From: Synechococcus sp. PROS-7-1
Lineage (GTDB): Bacteria; Cyanobacteriota; Cyanobacteriia; PCC-6307; Cyanobiaceae
Length of the DNA: 64,000 nt
Direction of reading: 5' to 3'
NCBI RefSeq assembly: GCF_014279795.1
Contig: NZ_CP047945.1
Span: forward strand, 2,128,572 to 2,192,571
Below the pieces are notes generated by a model. It was not told where the DNA came from and did not search any database. It worked only from the letters and a program-made list of their open reading frames with translations. A program made the translations under genes and the position numbers. This document shows, piece after piece, positions 54,273 through 62,189 of this stretch (positions are counted from its first letter, which is position 1; every line of letters starts with the position of its first letter).

Positions 54273-55478
54273 ATGGGGCGCCTGCTCCTGCTCAGCAACG
54301 GTCACGGTGAAGATCTATCAGGATCACTGCTGGCCAAGGCACTGGCGAACAGGGGGCACACCGTGGAGGCTCTCCCCCTGGTGGGGCGGGGTCAGCCCTA
54401 CCGGGATGCGGGCATTGGCCTGATCGGCGGCACTCAGGAATTCAGTACCGGTGGGCTGGGCTACACCAGCCTGCGCGGGCGGATGACTGAACTGATCCAA
54501 GGGCAGGTGGTTTATCTGCTGCGCCGATTGGTGCGGCTGCTGCGTGTCGGCCATCGCTACGACGTGGTGGTGGTGGTGGGCGATGTGATTCCGGTGATGG
54601 CGGCCTGGCTGTGCCGGCGCCCCGTGGCCACCTATCTCGTGGCCTACTCCAGCCATTACGAGGGCCGACTGCGTTTGCCATGGCCCTGCGCCACCTGCCT
54701 CCAGAGCCGACGCTTTCATGCCGTCTTCAGCCGGGATCAATGCACAGCCGATGATCTCAGTGCTCAACTGGCCCGGGAGGTGCGCTTTCTCGGCAATCCC
54801 TTCATGGATCCGGTACTGGCCGATGCGGGGAGATTGCCTGCCGCTCAGCGACGGCTCGGCCTACTCCCAGGAAGCCGCCGGCCGGAGCTTGAGCAAAATC
54901 TTTCTCTGCTTCTGCAGATGATCGAGCACTTGCCCAGCGAGCTCTTCAGGCAAGGAGTGCTTGAGGTTGATCTGGCGCTCGTGTCCTCCCTCGACGACCC
55001 ATCCCTGCACGCCCTGGTGCAACCCTGGGGTTGGGACCTGACCGAGGCATCCGACGGTTCTGGCATGCAGCTCCAGCGGGGACCGCGCCGCATCCATCTA
55101 CGCCGCGGCCTATTCGCGGCCGTTTTGCACAGCTCGGATCTGTTGGTGTGCATGGCTGGAACGGCAGCGGAACAGGCGGTGGGACTGGCACGCCCTGTCT
55201 TGCAGCTCGCTGGCCGAGGCCCCCAGTTCACCGCGGGATTCGCCGAAGCCCAGCGACGCTTGCTCGGACCCACGGTGTTCTGTGCCCAGGGGGAACCTGG
55301 GGACATCGCCACCCTGGAAGCCTCGGCGAGGCTGGCCATCGAACTCCTCGAAAAGAGCCGCTTCGATTTGGATCTGCAGCGGCAATGTCAACAACAGGCT
55401 TTGTTACGGCTTGGCCCCGCCGGAGGAGGCGCCAGGATGGCCCAAGCCATTTCCGATTTAGTTCAGCAGCCGCCATGA
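54273..55478 (+). CDS. Lipid-A-disaccharide synthase-like protein (TIGR03492 type)
   Basis: 401 aa GT-B fold protein related to LpxB. It opens with LLLLSNGHGEDLSGSLLAKA (the LSNGHGED motif is typical of this cyanobacterial branch), then VVVVVGDVIPVMAAWL, VFSRDQCTADDL, VRFLGNPFMDPVL, LLPGSRRPELEQNL (the LpxB GSR motif) and the sugar-nucleotide segment VCMAGTAAEQAVGLARPV. True LpxB is a separate gene in most cyanobacteria, so the acceptor may differ. ATGA overlap with the following small membrane protein. A GTGGTGGTGGTGGTG run encodes the Val stretch. Confidence 0.85.
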   Translation: MGRLLLLSNGHGEDLSGSLLAKALANRGHTVEALPLVGRGQPYRDAGIGLIGGTQEFSTGGLGYTSLRGRMTELIQGQVVYLLRRLVRLLRVGHRYDVVVVVGDVIPVMAAWLCRRPVATYLVAYSSHYEGRLRLPWPCATCLQSRRFHAVFSRDQCTADDLSAQLAREVRFLGNPFMDPVLADAGRLPAAQRRLGLLPGSRRPELEQNLSLLLQMIEHLPSELFRQGVLEVDLALVSSLDDPSLHALVQPWGWDLTEASDGSGMQLQRGPRRIHLRRGLFAAVLHSSDLLVCMAGTAAEQAVGLARPVLQLAGRGPQFTAGFAEAQRRLLGPTVFCAQGEPGDIATLEASARLAIELLEKSRFDLDLQRQCQQQALLRLGPAGGGARMAQAISDLVQQPP

Positions 55479-55750
55479 CTCCACCGTTGCAGGAACCGCT
55501 CTGGAAACGCTGGCTCGACCGTGTGTTGGTGCTTGACGTTTTTCTGGTTCTGGGCGGTGCCGGCTGGTTCGCCTTGGCGATTCTGGGGAGTAGCCAGGGG
55601 GTTGAGGCCCCCATGCGTCAGTTCCAGCGCCTCTGGGAGCCCCTGTTCACCCCAGCGATCGGTTTGTTGATCGCCTCAGCCTTGATCAACGGCTGCTGGA
55701 GCTGGTGGCAGCGGCGAGTGCAGCGTCAAGCGACGGACAACGGAAACTGA
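55475..55750 (+). CDS. Small two-helix membrane protein
   Basis: 91 aa from MTPPLQEPLWKRW, overlapping the upstream stop (ATGA). Two transmembrane helices: VLDVFLVLGGAGWFALAILG and PAIGLLIASALINGCWSWW. Tail is basic. No family identified. The 3' end overlaps the convergent TIGR01777 gene by 65 bp, the largest tail overlap in the window. A longer upstream frame is within the preceding gene. Confidence 0.72.
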   Translation: MTPPLQEPLWKRWLDRVLVLDVFLVLGGAGWFALAILGSSQGVEAPMRQFQRLWEPLFTPAIGLLIASALINGCWSWWQRRVQRQATDNGN

Positions 55751-56633
55751 ACGCAAGCTCCTTCAAACGCATGGAGCCCACCCGCTGGCCTTCCAACACC
55801 ACCTGAGCGCCATCGCCGAGCAGCAGCTGGAGGACGGGACCGGGGACAGGCAAGAGACTGGGACGCCCCAAGCAGCGTCCAAGCCCCGAAGCGAAGTCGG
55901 CCATCGAGACCGGCTCAGGGGCGACGGCATTGATCGCTCCCGACCAGGAGGGCTGTTCCAGAGCACTCTGGATCATGCGGCAGAGATCACCGCGCTCGAT
56001 CCAGCTCATCCATTGCTGCCCCGACCCGATCGGTCCACCGAATCCAGTCCGGAAGACGGGAAGCATCTTCGCGAGCGCCCCGCCGTCTGCCGACAGCACA
56101 ATGCCGATGCGCAGCACAACCAGCCGGGTGGCGTTCGGCTTCGCCGCGGCCGCCTCTTCCCAGCGCTGGCAGAGACCCGCCAGAAAATCGGAACCGGGAG
56201 CACTGGTCTCCTCGAACTGGGCGTTGGCACTGGTGCCGAAATAGCCAACCGCCGATGCATTCACAAGAACGGACGGGGGTGTGTCGAGCGCAGCCATCGC
56301 CTTAACGAGAGAGCGCGTGGTCTCTAGCCGGCTGGATTCGAGCAGGCGCAGATGCTGGGGCGTCCAGCGTTGTTCTGCGATCGGCTCACCGGCCAGATTC
56401 ACAACCCCATCACAGGCTGCGAGAGCCTGGGTCAGTGCAGCTGAGGAGGCCCAGCTGGAGGGTGCGGCAGGATCGGCCTGAATCCAGTGCAGCTGGGAGG
56501 CAATGCCGTCGGGCAGGCCAACCGCGGAGGCAGGCCTGCGACTCACCAAGGTGAGTTCATGGCCAGCCTCGTGCAAGAGAGGAATCAGCCCACGCCCAAC
56601 CAGGCCTGTGCATCCGATCAGCAGGAGACGCAT
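55686..56633 (-). CDS. TIGR01777-type epimerase (SDR39U1-like)
   Basis: Short-chain dehydrogenase-type protein, 315 aa. It has the N-terminal Rossmann motif LLIGCTGLVGRGLIPLL (about 4-20), VSRRP, VVNLAGEPIAEQRWTP (about 77-92, NLAGxPI hallmark), SRLETTRSLVKAMA, VNASAVGYFG (about 126-135) and WMSWIERGDLCRMI (about 213-226). Plant homologues (GC1/SulA) affect plastid division; bacterial role unclear. Confidence 0.9.
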   Translation of the reverse strand: MRLLLIGCTGLVGRGLIPLLHEAGHELTLVSRRPASAVGLPDGIASQLHWIQADPAAPSSWASSAALTQALAACDGVVNLAGEPIAEQRWTPQHLRLLESSRLETTRSLVKAMAALDTPPSVLVNASAVGYFGTSANAQFEETSAPGSDFLAGLCQRWEEAAAAKPNATRLVVLRIGIVLSADGGALAKMLPVFRTGFGGPIGSGQQWMSWIERGDLCRMIQSALEQPSWSGAINAVAPEPVSMADFASGLGRCLGRPSLLPVPGPVLQLLLGDGAQVVLEGQRVGSMRLKELAFSFRCPSLDAALAAATSSSSR

Positions 56634-56665
56634 GGAAGGTGAGCGCAGAGAAACGGTGCTCGAGG

Positions 56666-57964
56666 TTAGGCAGTCGAAGAAGAATCAGCGCCGGGATCCG
56701 GAAGGGTGAGTTGCATGCGCCGAGCGAGAGGAACCAGGGCAAAGCCCTGAACGAACAGGCCGTAAAGCACCACCGCCAGAGCCAGAGGAGGCATCAAGAC
56801 GCCCCAGCTCACCCCCGAAGACCAGGCATTGATGGCCAAAGCGATCGGCACGGCCCCTCGCAGTCCAGCCCAGCAAACAAAGATCCGTTCAGCTGAGCTG
56901 AAGGATGTTCGCCAAAGCAAGAGGTGCACCATCACCAGGCGGACAAGCTGCATCACCAAAAACAGCAGGAAGGCCATCCCGGCCGCATAAACCACATCCT
57001 GAGGGGCAACGACCAGTCCCATGCACAGGAACAGGAGCAGCTCAGCCATCTTGGCGTAGCTCGAATGCGCTTCCTCCAGAACCGCTTGATCCAGGCTGTC
57101 GCTGTTGCCCAGCACCAGCCCTGCCACATAGGCCGCCAGCAGCGGGCTGCCTCCCAGCAGAGAGGTGCCCCCGCTAAGCACCATCAGGAGCGCCAAGCTC
57201 ACCACAGGCAGCATCGAGGCCTGGTTCAGGCCCATGCGGGTGCCGAGAAGCTGCACGGTGAGGCTTCCGCCCAGGAAGCCGATCAGGATTCCAAGCAGAA
57301 ACTGGCGCACCAGATCGGTCACCAGTACGCCAGCACCGACCCCTTCTCCACCGACAAGCGCAAGAGCAAGACCGGCCAGCACCACAGCCATCGGATCATT
57401 GAACCCCGATTCGCATTCGATCAGATCCATCAGCGGCTGGGGCAGACGGCCCTGCAGGGGCCTGAGGAGTGCCAGCACCGCCGACGCGTCCGTGCTGGCC
57501 ACCATCGCTCCGATAAAGAGATTGCGCGGCACCATCTGCGCAAGGGCTTCGCCTCCTCGGGCCAAATCAAAACCGATCCCCACGGCGGTGATCAACGCGG
57601 CTGTGATCAACACCCCGATGGTGGCGAGGCGCGCAGCTGGCTTGATCACCCCCCGCACCTCACTCCAATTGGTGGTCAGCCCGCCAAAAAACAACACCAG
57701 CACGAGCGCCGCCTGGGTGATCTGCTGGGCATGGTCCAGGCTCAGCAGCGTGAGCTCGCGCGTGTTGGACACCTCCACCTGGTTATCGATCAGCAGACCG
57801 AGCAGAAGCACCATGAGGATTCCCGGCACCCGCACCCTCGCCGCCAGGTCATCGAGGAGCACCGACACGAGCAGGAGACCACCAAAAGCCACCAGATAAA
57901 GCGAAAGGCCGTTGTCCAACAGGAGGGCTGGCGATGCGTGCAAGGGTTCTAGCCTGGCGAACAA
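56666..57964 (-). CDS. Cation:proton antiporter (CPA1, NhaP2-like)
   Basis: About 432 aa with 12-13 transmembrane segments; exchanges Na+ or K+ for H+. Conserved sites: IGAMVASTDASAVLALLRPL (the first antiporter-core segment), ECESGFNDPMAVVLAGLAL (the N-D-P motif with ion-binding Asp), GSPLLAAYVAGLVLGNSD and WAGLRGAVPIALAINAWSS. The start is uncertain. The frame opens at 58021 inside ndhO; TTG at 57964 or 57943 would fall near the divergent ndhO start at 57978. The choice here avoids the overlap. Confidence 0.88.
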   Translation of the reverse strand: MFARLEPLHASPALLLDNGLSLYLVAFGGLLLVSVLLDDLAARVRVPGILMVLLLGLLIDNQVEVSNTRELTLLSLDHAQQITQAALVLVLFFGGLTTNWSEVRGVIKPAARLATIGVLITAALITAVGIGFDLARGGEALAQMVPRNLFIGAMVASTDASAVLALLRPLQGRLPQPLMDLIECESGFNDPMAVVLAGLALALVGGEGVGAGVLVTDLVRQFLLGILIGFLGGSLTVQLLGTRMGLNQASMLPVVSLALLMVLSGGTSLLGGSPLLAAYVAGLVLGNSDSLDQAVLEEAHSSYAKMAELLLFLCMGLVVAPQDVVYAAGMAFLLFLVMQLVRLVMVHLLLWRTSFSSAERIFVCWAGLRGAVPIALAINAWSSGVSWGVLMPPLALAVVLYGLFVQGFALVPLARRMQLTLPDPGADSSSTA

Positions 57965-57977
57965 CGACCGACCCGTG

Positions 57978-58235
57978 ATGGCCGAGACACCGTCGAGCCC
58001 CGCTCCAGCCGCGAAAGCCACCCCTGCATTAAAAAAAGGTGCTCTAGTGCGCGTGAACAGAGCGGCTTATGAGGGCAGCACGGAAGCGGGTGCCAGTGAC
58101 CCGCATCCACCGGCCTACATCTTCGAAGGGCCCGGAGAACTTCTTGTGGTGAAAGGGACCTATGGCCAGGTGCGTTGGCGCAGACCCGTGCCCGACGTAT
58201 GGCTGCGGATGGATCAGCTCGAGGCGTTCTCCTGA
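57978..58235 (+). CDS. ndhO: NAD(P)H-quinone oxidoreductase subunit O
   Basis: Small oxygenic-photosynthesis-specific subunit of NDH-1, acting in cyclic electron flow. 85 aa from [11 protein letters not shown]. After a Pro/Ala-rich head, [40 protein letters not shown] and [20 protein letters not shown] match NdhO throughout. The 5' region is shared with the divergent antiporter gene, and the last 22 bp overlap the GT39-like gene. Confidence 0.95.
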   Translation: MAETPSSPAPAAKATPALKKGALVRVNRAAYEGSTEAGASDPHPPAYIFEGPGELLVVKGTYGQVRWRRPVPDVWLRMDQLEAFS

Positions 58236-60310
58236 GGGTCGAGCGATTGCTCGATCACACGAATGGCCTCGGGAAGACTTCGAAAAGCCTCCGGAATCCG
58301 CCAGATCGCTCCTGACAGCGCCGACCCTGCAGCATCCAGCACCATCAGAACCGGCTGGTTGCTATGCAGCTCCCTAGCAGCAGCAGCCACAGACGCCGCC
58401 TTGCCTGGGTCCCACCCGGCCAGCAACACCACAGCACGAAACGCACTGGGCCAGGGGTTATCCGGAAGAGCCTGCTCCAAAGCGGCGAACTCTCTGGAAG
58501 CCTCCATCGGGCGGTTGGCCAGCACAGCCAACAACGCCAATGTCCACCTGGCCTGACGATCCTCAGGATCAGCCCTGAGCCGGGCGAAGGCTGCCTCGCG
58601 CGTAGGGCCCCTGTAGAGGAAATGGCCATCGAGCATGTGTTCGATCGCCACGCTGCTGAAGATCGAATCCAGCCCAGATGGCCCTCGTTCCAGGGCAGAT
58701 GCCAACGCGGGGAAGCGTTGATCGAACCCAGGCGAGACAGGGGCATCAGCACGCCGACGCCACAGGGAATAGCTCCCTCCTCCTGGACGGGAGAAAGTGT
58801 CTACACGGTCAAAGACCCCGGCCTTGCGAACGGCGCGATCGAGCCGGCGGGCGGCCTTGCGAACCGATCCCTGATCGCCCTCCGCCAGCAGCACTAGCTC
58901 GGCATGATCCAACACCGGTTGCACGTGATCGAGGCTGCCGCCGAGCTGACGCCCCACCAACTGGCCTCCATTGCGGCGCCCGTAGTAGCTGACGTTGTGC
59001 TGATTCAGGTCAGGGGTGCTCGGCACCACGATCAAGGTGCTCGGCTCAGCGCCAGGCACGCCACCTCCCGCACGCAGCACAATCGCTTCCAAGGGGCCTT
59101 GATGACGGTTCTGCAACCGTGCCGACTGCTGGATCCAGGCAGGGGTGGATGCGGCCAGGCCTCCTGCCGCCAGGGCCAAACCCGGCAACCAGCGCGCCTG
59201 CACTGGCCAGCGACGCCGAAGCCAGAGCCCCCACTGCAACCAGCCCCGACTCAGCAGCAACAGCAGGGGTGGCAGCAATGGTGCGATGTATCGCGAATCT
59301 TTGTTCGGGCTGAGGTTCGTGAACAGCCAGCCCAGCACCAATATCCCCACCAGCCAAATCCAAGCCTGGAGGCGATCAGAACCGTCCCGGGGCGGAGCCA
59401 CAAGCCCTGAGCGTCGTTGCTGCAGCAAGAGCAGCAAACCCGATAGACCGATCACCAGCAACACCCAGCCGATCTGATCAGGAATCAGACGGGGGTACCA
59501 GAACCAGCCGGCCAAGGTCAGCACACCGGGGTCACCCTCCCGAGCCGCCGACTCGATCACCGCACGGTTGGTGCCCCCCAGGGTCGTGATCCAGTTGTGG
59601 CGCAGCCAAGGCAGGAGACTGAGGGTCACCACAGCCAGCCCCAACGCCAGTTGCGCTTGGCGACGCACGCCTGAGCGCAGGGCAACAACCAAAACCCAGG
59701 CGCAGGCAGGGATTAACACGAGCAAAGCACTCTGCTTCACCAGCAACGCCGCCGAAACCGCCAGGGCTGCAACGAAAGCCTGCCACCAGGATGACGGCCG
59801 CGTTGGATCCAACCAGCAGCCCAAGCGCCACAGCGCCAGGGTCACGCAAGCAGTGAGAGGCAGCTCCAGCAGATAGTCCGTCCGCAATTCCAGCAGCATT
59901 GGCGTCAGCGCGACAGCCGCAGCGACCAGCAACGCAAACTCCCTGGCCAAACGCTGCGGGGAGCGAAGCGAGAGAGCCCAACCCGCAGTGGCCAACAGCA
60001 ACAAACCGTTCCAAAGGCTGAGGCTCCAGGCAGCTTGAGCCGGGGCATCACCGCTCACGGCGATGACAGCACCATTCACCAGAGAACCGAGAGGCGGAAT
60101 TTTTGGAGAGAGATCGAGAAGGGCCTGCCAGCCCTGCCAGCCACCTCCCGGGAGCAGGCCAAGGGCCCGACCGTGATCCAGGGCACTGTTGAGATAGTCG
60201 GCCTGATCCCAGGCGGGCAAGCCGCCGTGGCGCGACCACCACAGCCGATCCGCGGCCGTGGACAGTACCCAGAGCAGCAGCAGCAGCGCCCGAAACGCTC
60301 CCGCTCCCAT
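58214..60310 (-). CDS. GT39/ArnT-like membrane glycosyltransferase, putative
   Basis: 698 aa. Ten or more transmembrane helices in the first 400 residues, then a large soluble part. [14 protein letters not shown] in the first extracytoplasmic loop carries the D-x-D-like acid pair of polyprenol-phosphate glycosyltransferases (PMT/ArnT fold). The [19 protein letters not shown] segment (about 325) is also typical. The C-terminal 250 residues are helical and repeat-like ([40 protein letters not shown]), resembling TPRs. Donor and acceptor unknown. It overlaps the DnaJ-like gene's stop by 1 bp, so the two are co-directional and coupled. Confidence 0.8.
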   Translation of the reverse strand: MGAGAFRALLLLLWVLSTAADRLWWSRHGGLPAWDQADYLNSALDHGRALGLLPGGGWQGWQALLDLSPKIPPLGSLVNGAVIAVSGDAPAQAAWSLSLWNGLLLLATAGWALSLRSPQRLAREFALLVAAAVALTPMLLELRTDYLLELPLTACVTLALWRLGCWLDPTRPSSWWQAFVAALAVSAALLVKQSALLVLIPACAWVLVVALRSGVRRQAQLALGLAVVTLSLLPWLRHNWITTLGGTNRAVIESAAREGDPGVLTLAGWFWYPRLIPDQIGWVLLVIGLSGLLLLLQQRRSGLVAPPRDGSDRLQAWIWLVGILVLGWLFTNLSPNKDSRYIAPLLPPLLLLLSRGWLQWGLWLRRRWPVQARWLPGLALAAGGLAASTPAWIQQSARLQNRHQGPLEAIVLRAGGGVPGAEPSTLIVVPSTPDLNQHNVSYYGRRNGGQLVGRQLGGSLDHVQPVLDHAELVLLAEGDQGSVRKAARRLDRAVRKAGVFDRVDTFSRPGGGSYSLWRRRADAPVSPGFDQRFPALASALERGPSGLDSIFSSVAIEHMLDGHFLYRGPTREAAFARLRADPEDRQARWTLALLAVLANRPMEASREFAALEQALPDNPWPSAFRAVVLLAGWDPGKAASVAAAARELHSNQPVLMVLDAAGSALSGAIWRIPEAFRSLPEAIRVIEQSLDPQENASS

Positions 60311-61011
60311 CAGATCTCCAAGCGTCGACGTTCGTCTTGGAGACGCTTGCGACGCTGCCTGGCTTCGCGAATCATCTCGCGACCGTCGTGGAGGTAACTG
60401 TCCACGTAGCCCATCGTGTAGCGCTCGAACTCCGTCACCGCATCCTCCACCTGCGAGAAACAGTGGTAGACGCTCAGACCAAATCCACGCGCCGAAGCCG
60501 GGGTTGGGATGGATTGAAACAAGGTCTTCACCTTATTAAGCCGGCTCCGGCTCTGTTCGAGATAAGTACAGAACGCCTCCATCAAGGCATCGTCATAGGG
60601 ATCAGCCGACAAGGCCCGGAGTTCAGCGGCGAAGGGATTGATCACCTGGCCGAGCAGGCGATCGATCGGGGAGTAGACCTTCCTCAACCAGGTGGCCAGA
60701 TCTTCGTCAGCGTGACTCGCTCGCCCGCTGGCCTGCCGTGCCACCTGACTGGCGCGAGCATTGCGTGCCCCACGAGCCCTTGCCTCGTCTCTGGCCACCT
60801 CCGCAGGTCTCCTGCTCGTGTCGAAGGCGCGGCGACTCTCGGGATCCCCCAGTTGTTCCCAGGCGGCATTCAGCGCCAGGATTCGTTCCTCTGACCCACC
60901 GGCATCGGGGTGGTGCTGCTTCACCAGGCGCCTGTAAGAGGCCTTGAGTTCAGCCTGAGTCGCCGTGGAGCACACCTCGAGAACGGCGTAGGGATCGAGC
61001 GTGTTGGGCAT
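60310..61011 (-). CDS. J-domain (DnaJ-like) protein
   Basis: 233 aa from [15 protein letters not shown]. An N-terminal J domain spans about residues 6-65: [34 protein letters not shown] with the HPD motif, and [18 protein letters not shown]. The C-terminal part is not DnaJ-like: helical, with [20 protein letters not shown] and a basic tail [14 protein letters not shown]. Probably recruits Hsp70 to a specific substrate. The frame is open upstream into cysK. Start 6 bp after the cysK stop. Confidence 0.88.
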   Translation of the reverse strand: MPNTLDPYAVLEVCSTATQAELKASYRRLVKQHHPDAGGSEERILALNAAWEQLGDPESRRAFDTSRRPAEVARDEARARGARNARASQVARQASGRASHADEDLATWLRKVYSPIDRLLGQVINPFAAELRALSADPYDDALMEAFCTYLEQSRSRLNKVKTLFQSIPTPASARGFGLSVYHCFSQVEDAVTEFERYTMGYVDSYLHDGREMIREARQRRKRLQDERRRLEI

Positions 61012-61016
61012 CAGAG

Positions 61017-61985
61017 TCACAGCTGAGCGTCCCGGCGTGCTGGAAGAGGCGCCGCAGTGCTGAACATCGGTGTAGAGAGATAGCGCTCTCCAAAACTGGC
61101 CAAGATCACCACGATCCGGCATCCCTCCATGACCGGGCGTTGCCCCAGTCGCAGCGCAGCGGCCACCGCGGCACCACTACTCACCCCGCAAAGCAACCCC
61201 TCTTCCCGAGCAAGACGCCGACCGACATCCATGGCCTCATCGTCGCTGACCGCGATGATCTCATCGATCAGATCCATCTCCAGAACGGGCGGAATAAAGC
61301 CAGCGCCGATTCCCTGCAGACGATGGGGTCCAGCAACGCCACCAGCCAACACCGGACTGGCAGCTGGCTCCACGGCGACCACCGAAAGCTTGGGCTGACG
61401 CTCTTTCAGCACTCGGGCGCAACCGGTGATGGTTCCCCCGGTCCCCACCCCGGCCACCAGAGCATCCAGGACACCCTCCGTATCAGCCCAGATCTCTTCG
61501 GCTGTGGATGCTGCGTGCACCGCAGGGTTCGCGGGGTTATCGAACTGCTGGAGGAGATAGGCACCAGGGATCTCCTTCACCAACTCCCGCGCCCGCTCAA
61601 TGGCCCCCTGCATGCCCTCCATACCTGGTGTGAGCTGCAGCTCAGCCCCATAGGCCCTGAGCATCGCCCTGCGTTCGGTACTCATCGTGTCGGGCATCGT
61701 GAGAATCAGCCGATAACCACGGGCCGCTGCCACCATTGCCAAGGCGATTCCGGTGTTTCCACTGGTGGGTTCCACCAAAACAGTTCGCTCAGGTGCAATG
61801 GTGCCAGCGCTTTCAGCAGCCTCCACCATGGCCCCGGCAATCCGATCCTTCACCGACGCCGTTGGGTTGAAGCTTTCCAACTTGGCCACGATTTCAGCAG
61901 AGCATCCCCAGGCCTTGGGCAAGCGATTAAGCCGCACCATGGGAGTGCGTCCCACGAGGGCTGTGATGTCTGGGGCAATCGCCAT
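61017..61985 (-). CDS. cysK: Cysteine synthase A (O-acetylserine sulfhydrylase)
   Basis: PLP enzyme making cysteine from O-acetylserine and sulfide; the end of the sulfate pathway whose PAPS reductase is at 0.4-1.1 kb. 322 aa from [20 protein letters not shown] lysine 46 in [11 protein letters not shown], the [13 protein letters not shown] block (about 82-94), [12 protein letters not shown] (PLP phosphate loop) and [12 protein letters not shown] are all intact. The ATG at 62027 is another in-frame start, 14 codons earlier. Confidence 0.95.
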   Translation of the reverse strand: MAIAPDITALVGRTPMVRLNRLPKAWGCSAEIVAKLESFNPTASVKDRIAGAMVEAAESAGTIAPERTVLVEPTSGNTGIALAMVAAARGYRLILTMPDTMSTERRAMLRAYGAELQLTPGMEGMQGAIERARELVKEIPGAYLLQQFDNPANPAVHAASTAEEIWADTEGVLDALVAGVGTGGTITGCARVLKERQPKLSVVAVEPAASPVLAGGVAGPHRLQGIGAGFIPPVLEMDLIDEIIAVSDDEAMDVGRRLAREEGLLCGVSSGAAVAAALRLGQRPVMEGCRIVVILASFGERYLSTPMFSTAAPLPARRDAQL

Positions 61986-62074
61986 AGCAAACCCTGGGCT
62001 CGCGCTCCTTTCAACCCATCCAATCATCAGCGCTTCTTGGACAGAGCGTTGATTGATGGTCTAGTCAACAGTCA

Positions 62075-62103
62075 ATAAAAAACCCCCTCGAATTGAGGGG
62101 GAA
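62075..62103 (-). terminator. Rho-independent terminator of the porin gene
   Basis: On the minus strand, stem CCCCCTC/GAGGGGG with loop AATTC is followed by TTTTTT (62077-62082 as an A-run on the plus strand). Lies 87 bp after the porin stop, reading toward cysK. Confidence 0.9.
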
Positions 62104-62189
62104 TCAAAGTGTGTGAAAAGTGAATGATGTGAGGAAAAGAATCTCGAGGGCCCGTACAAACGGACCCAAGAGATCGTGCTGATGTCAGA

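Noticed and set aside
54555-54580. GTG/GGT tandem run resembling a microsatellite
   Set aside because: It encodes a Val stretch in a beta-strand of the GT-B protein and is explained by GC-rich codon use.
56924-57952. 342-aa plus-strand frame opposite the cation:proton antiporter
   Set aside because: Its His/Gln/Arg-rich sequence is the antisense reading of a GC-rich membrane protein gene; the minus-strand frame has clear CPA1 motifs.
61140-62078. 312-aa plus-strand frame opposite cysK
   Set aside because: Antisense shadow of a strongly conserved PLP enzyme gene.
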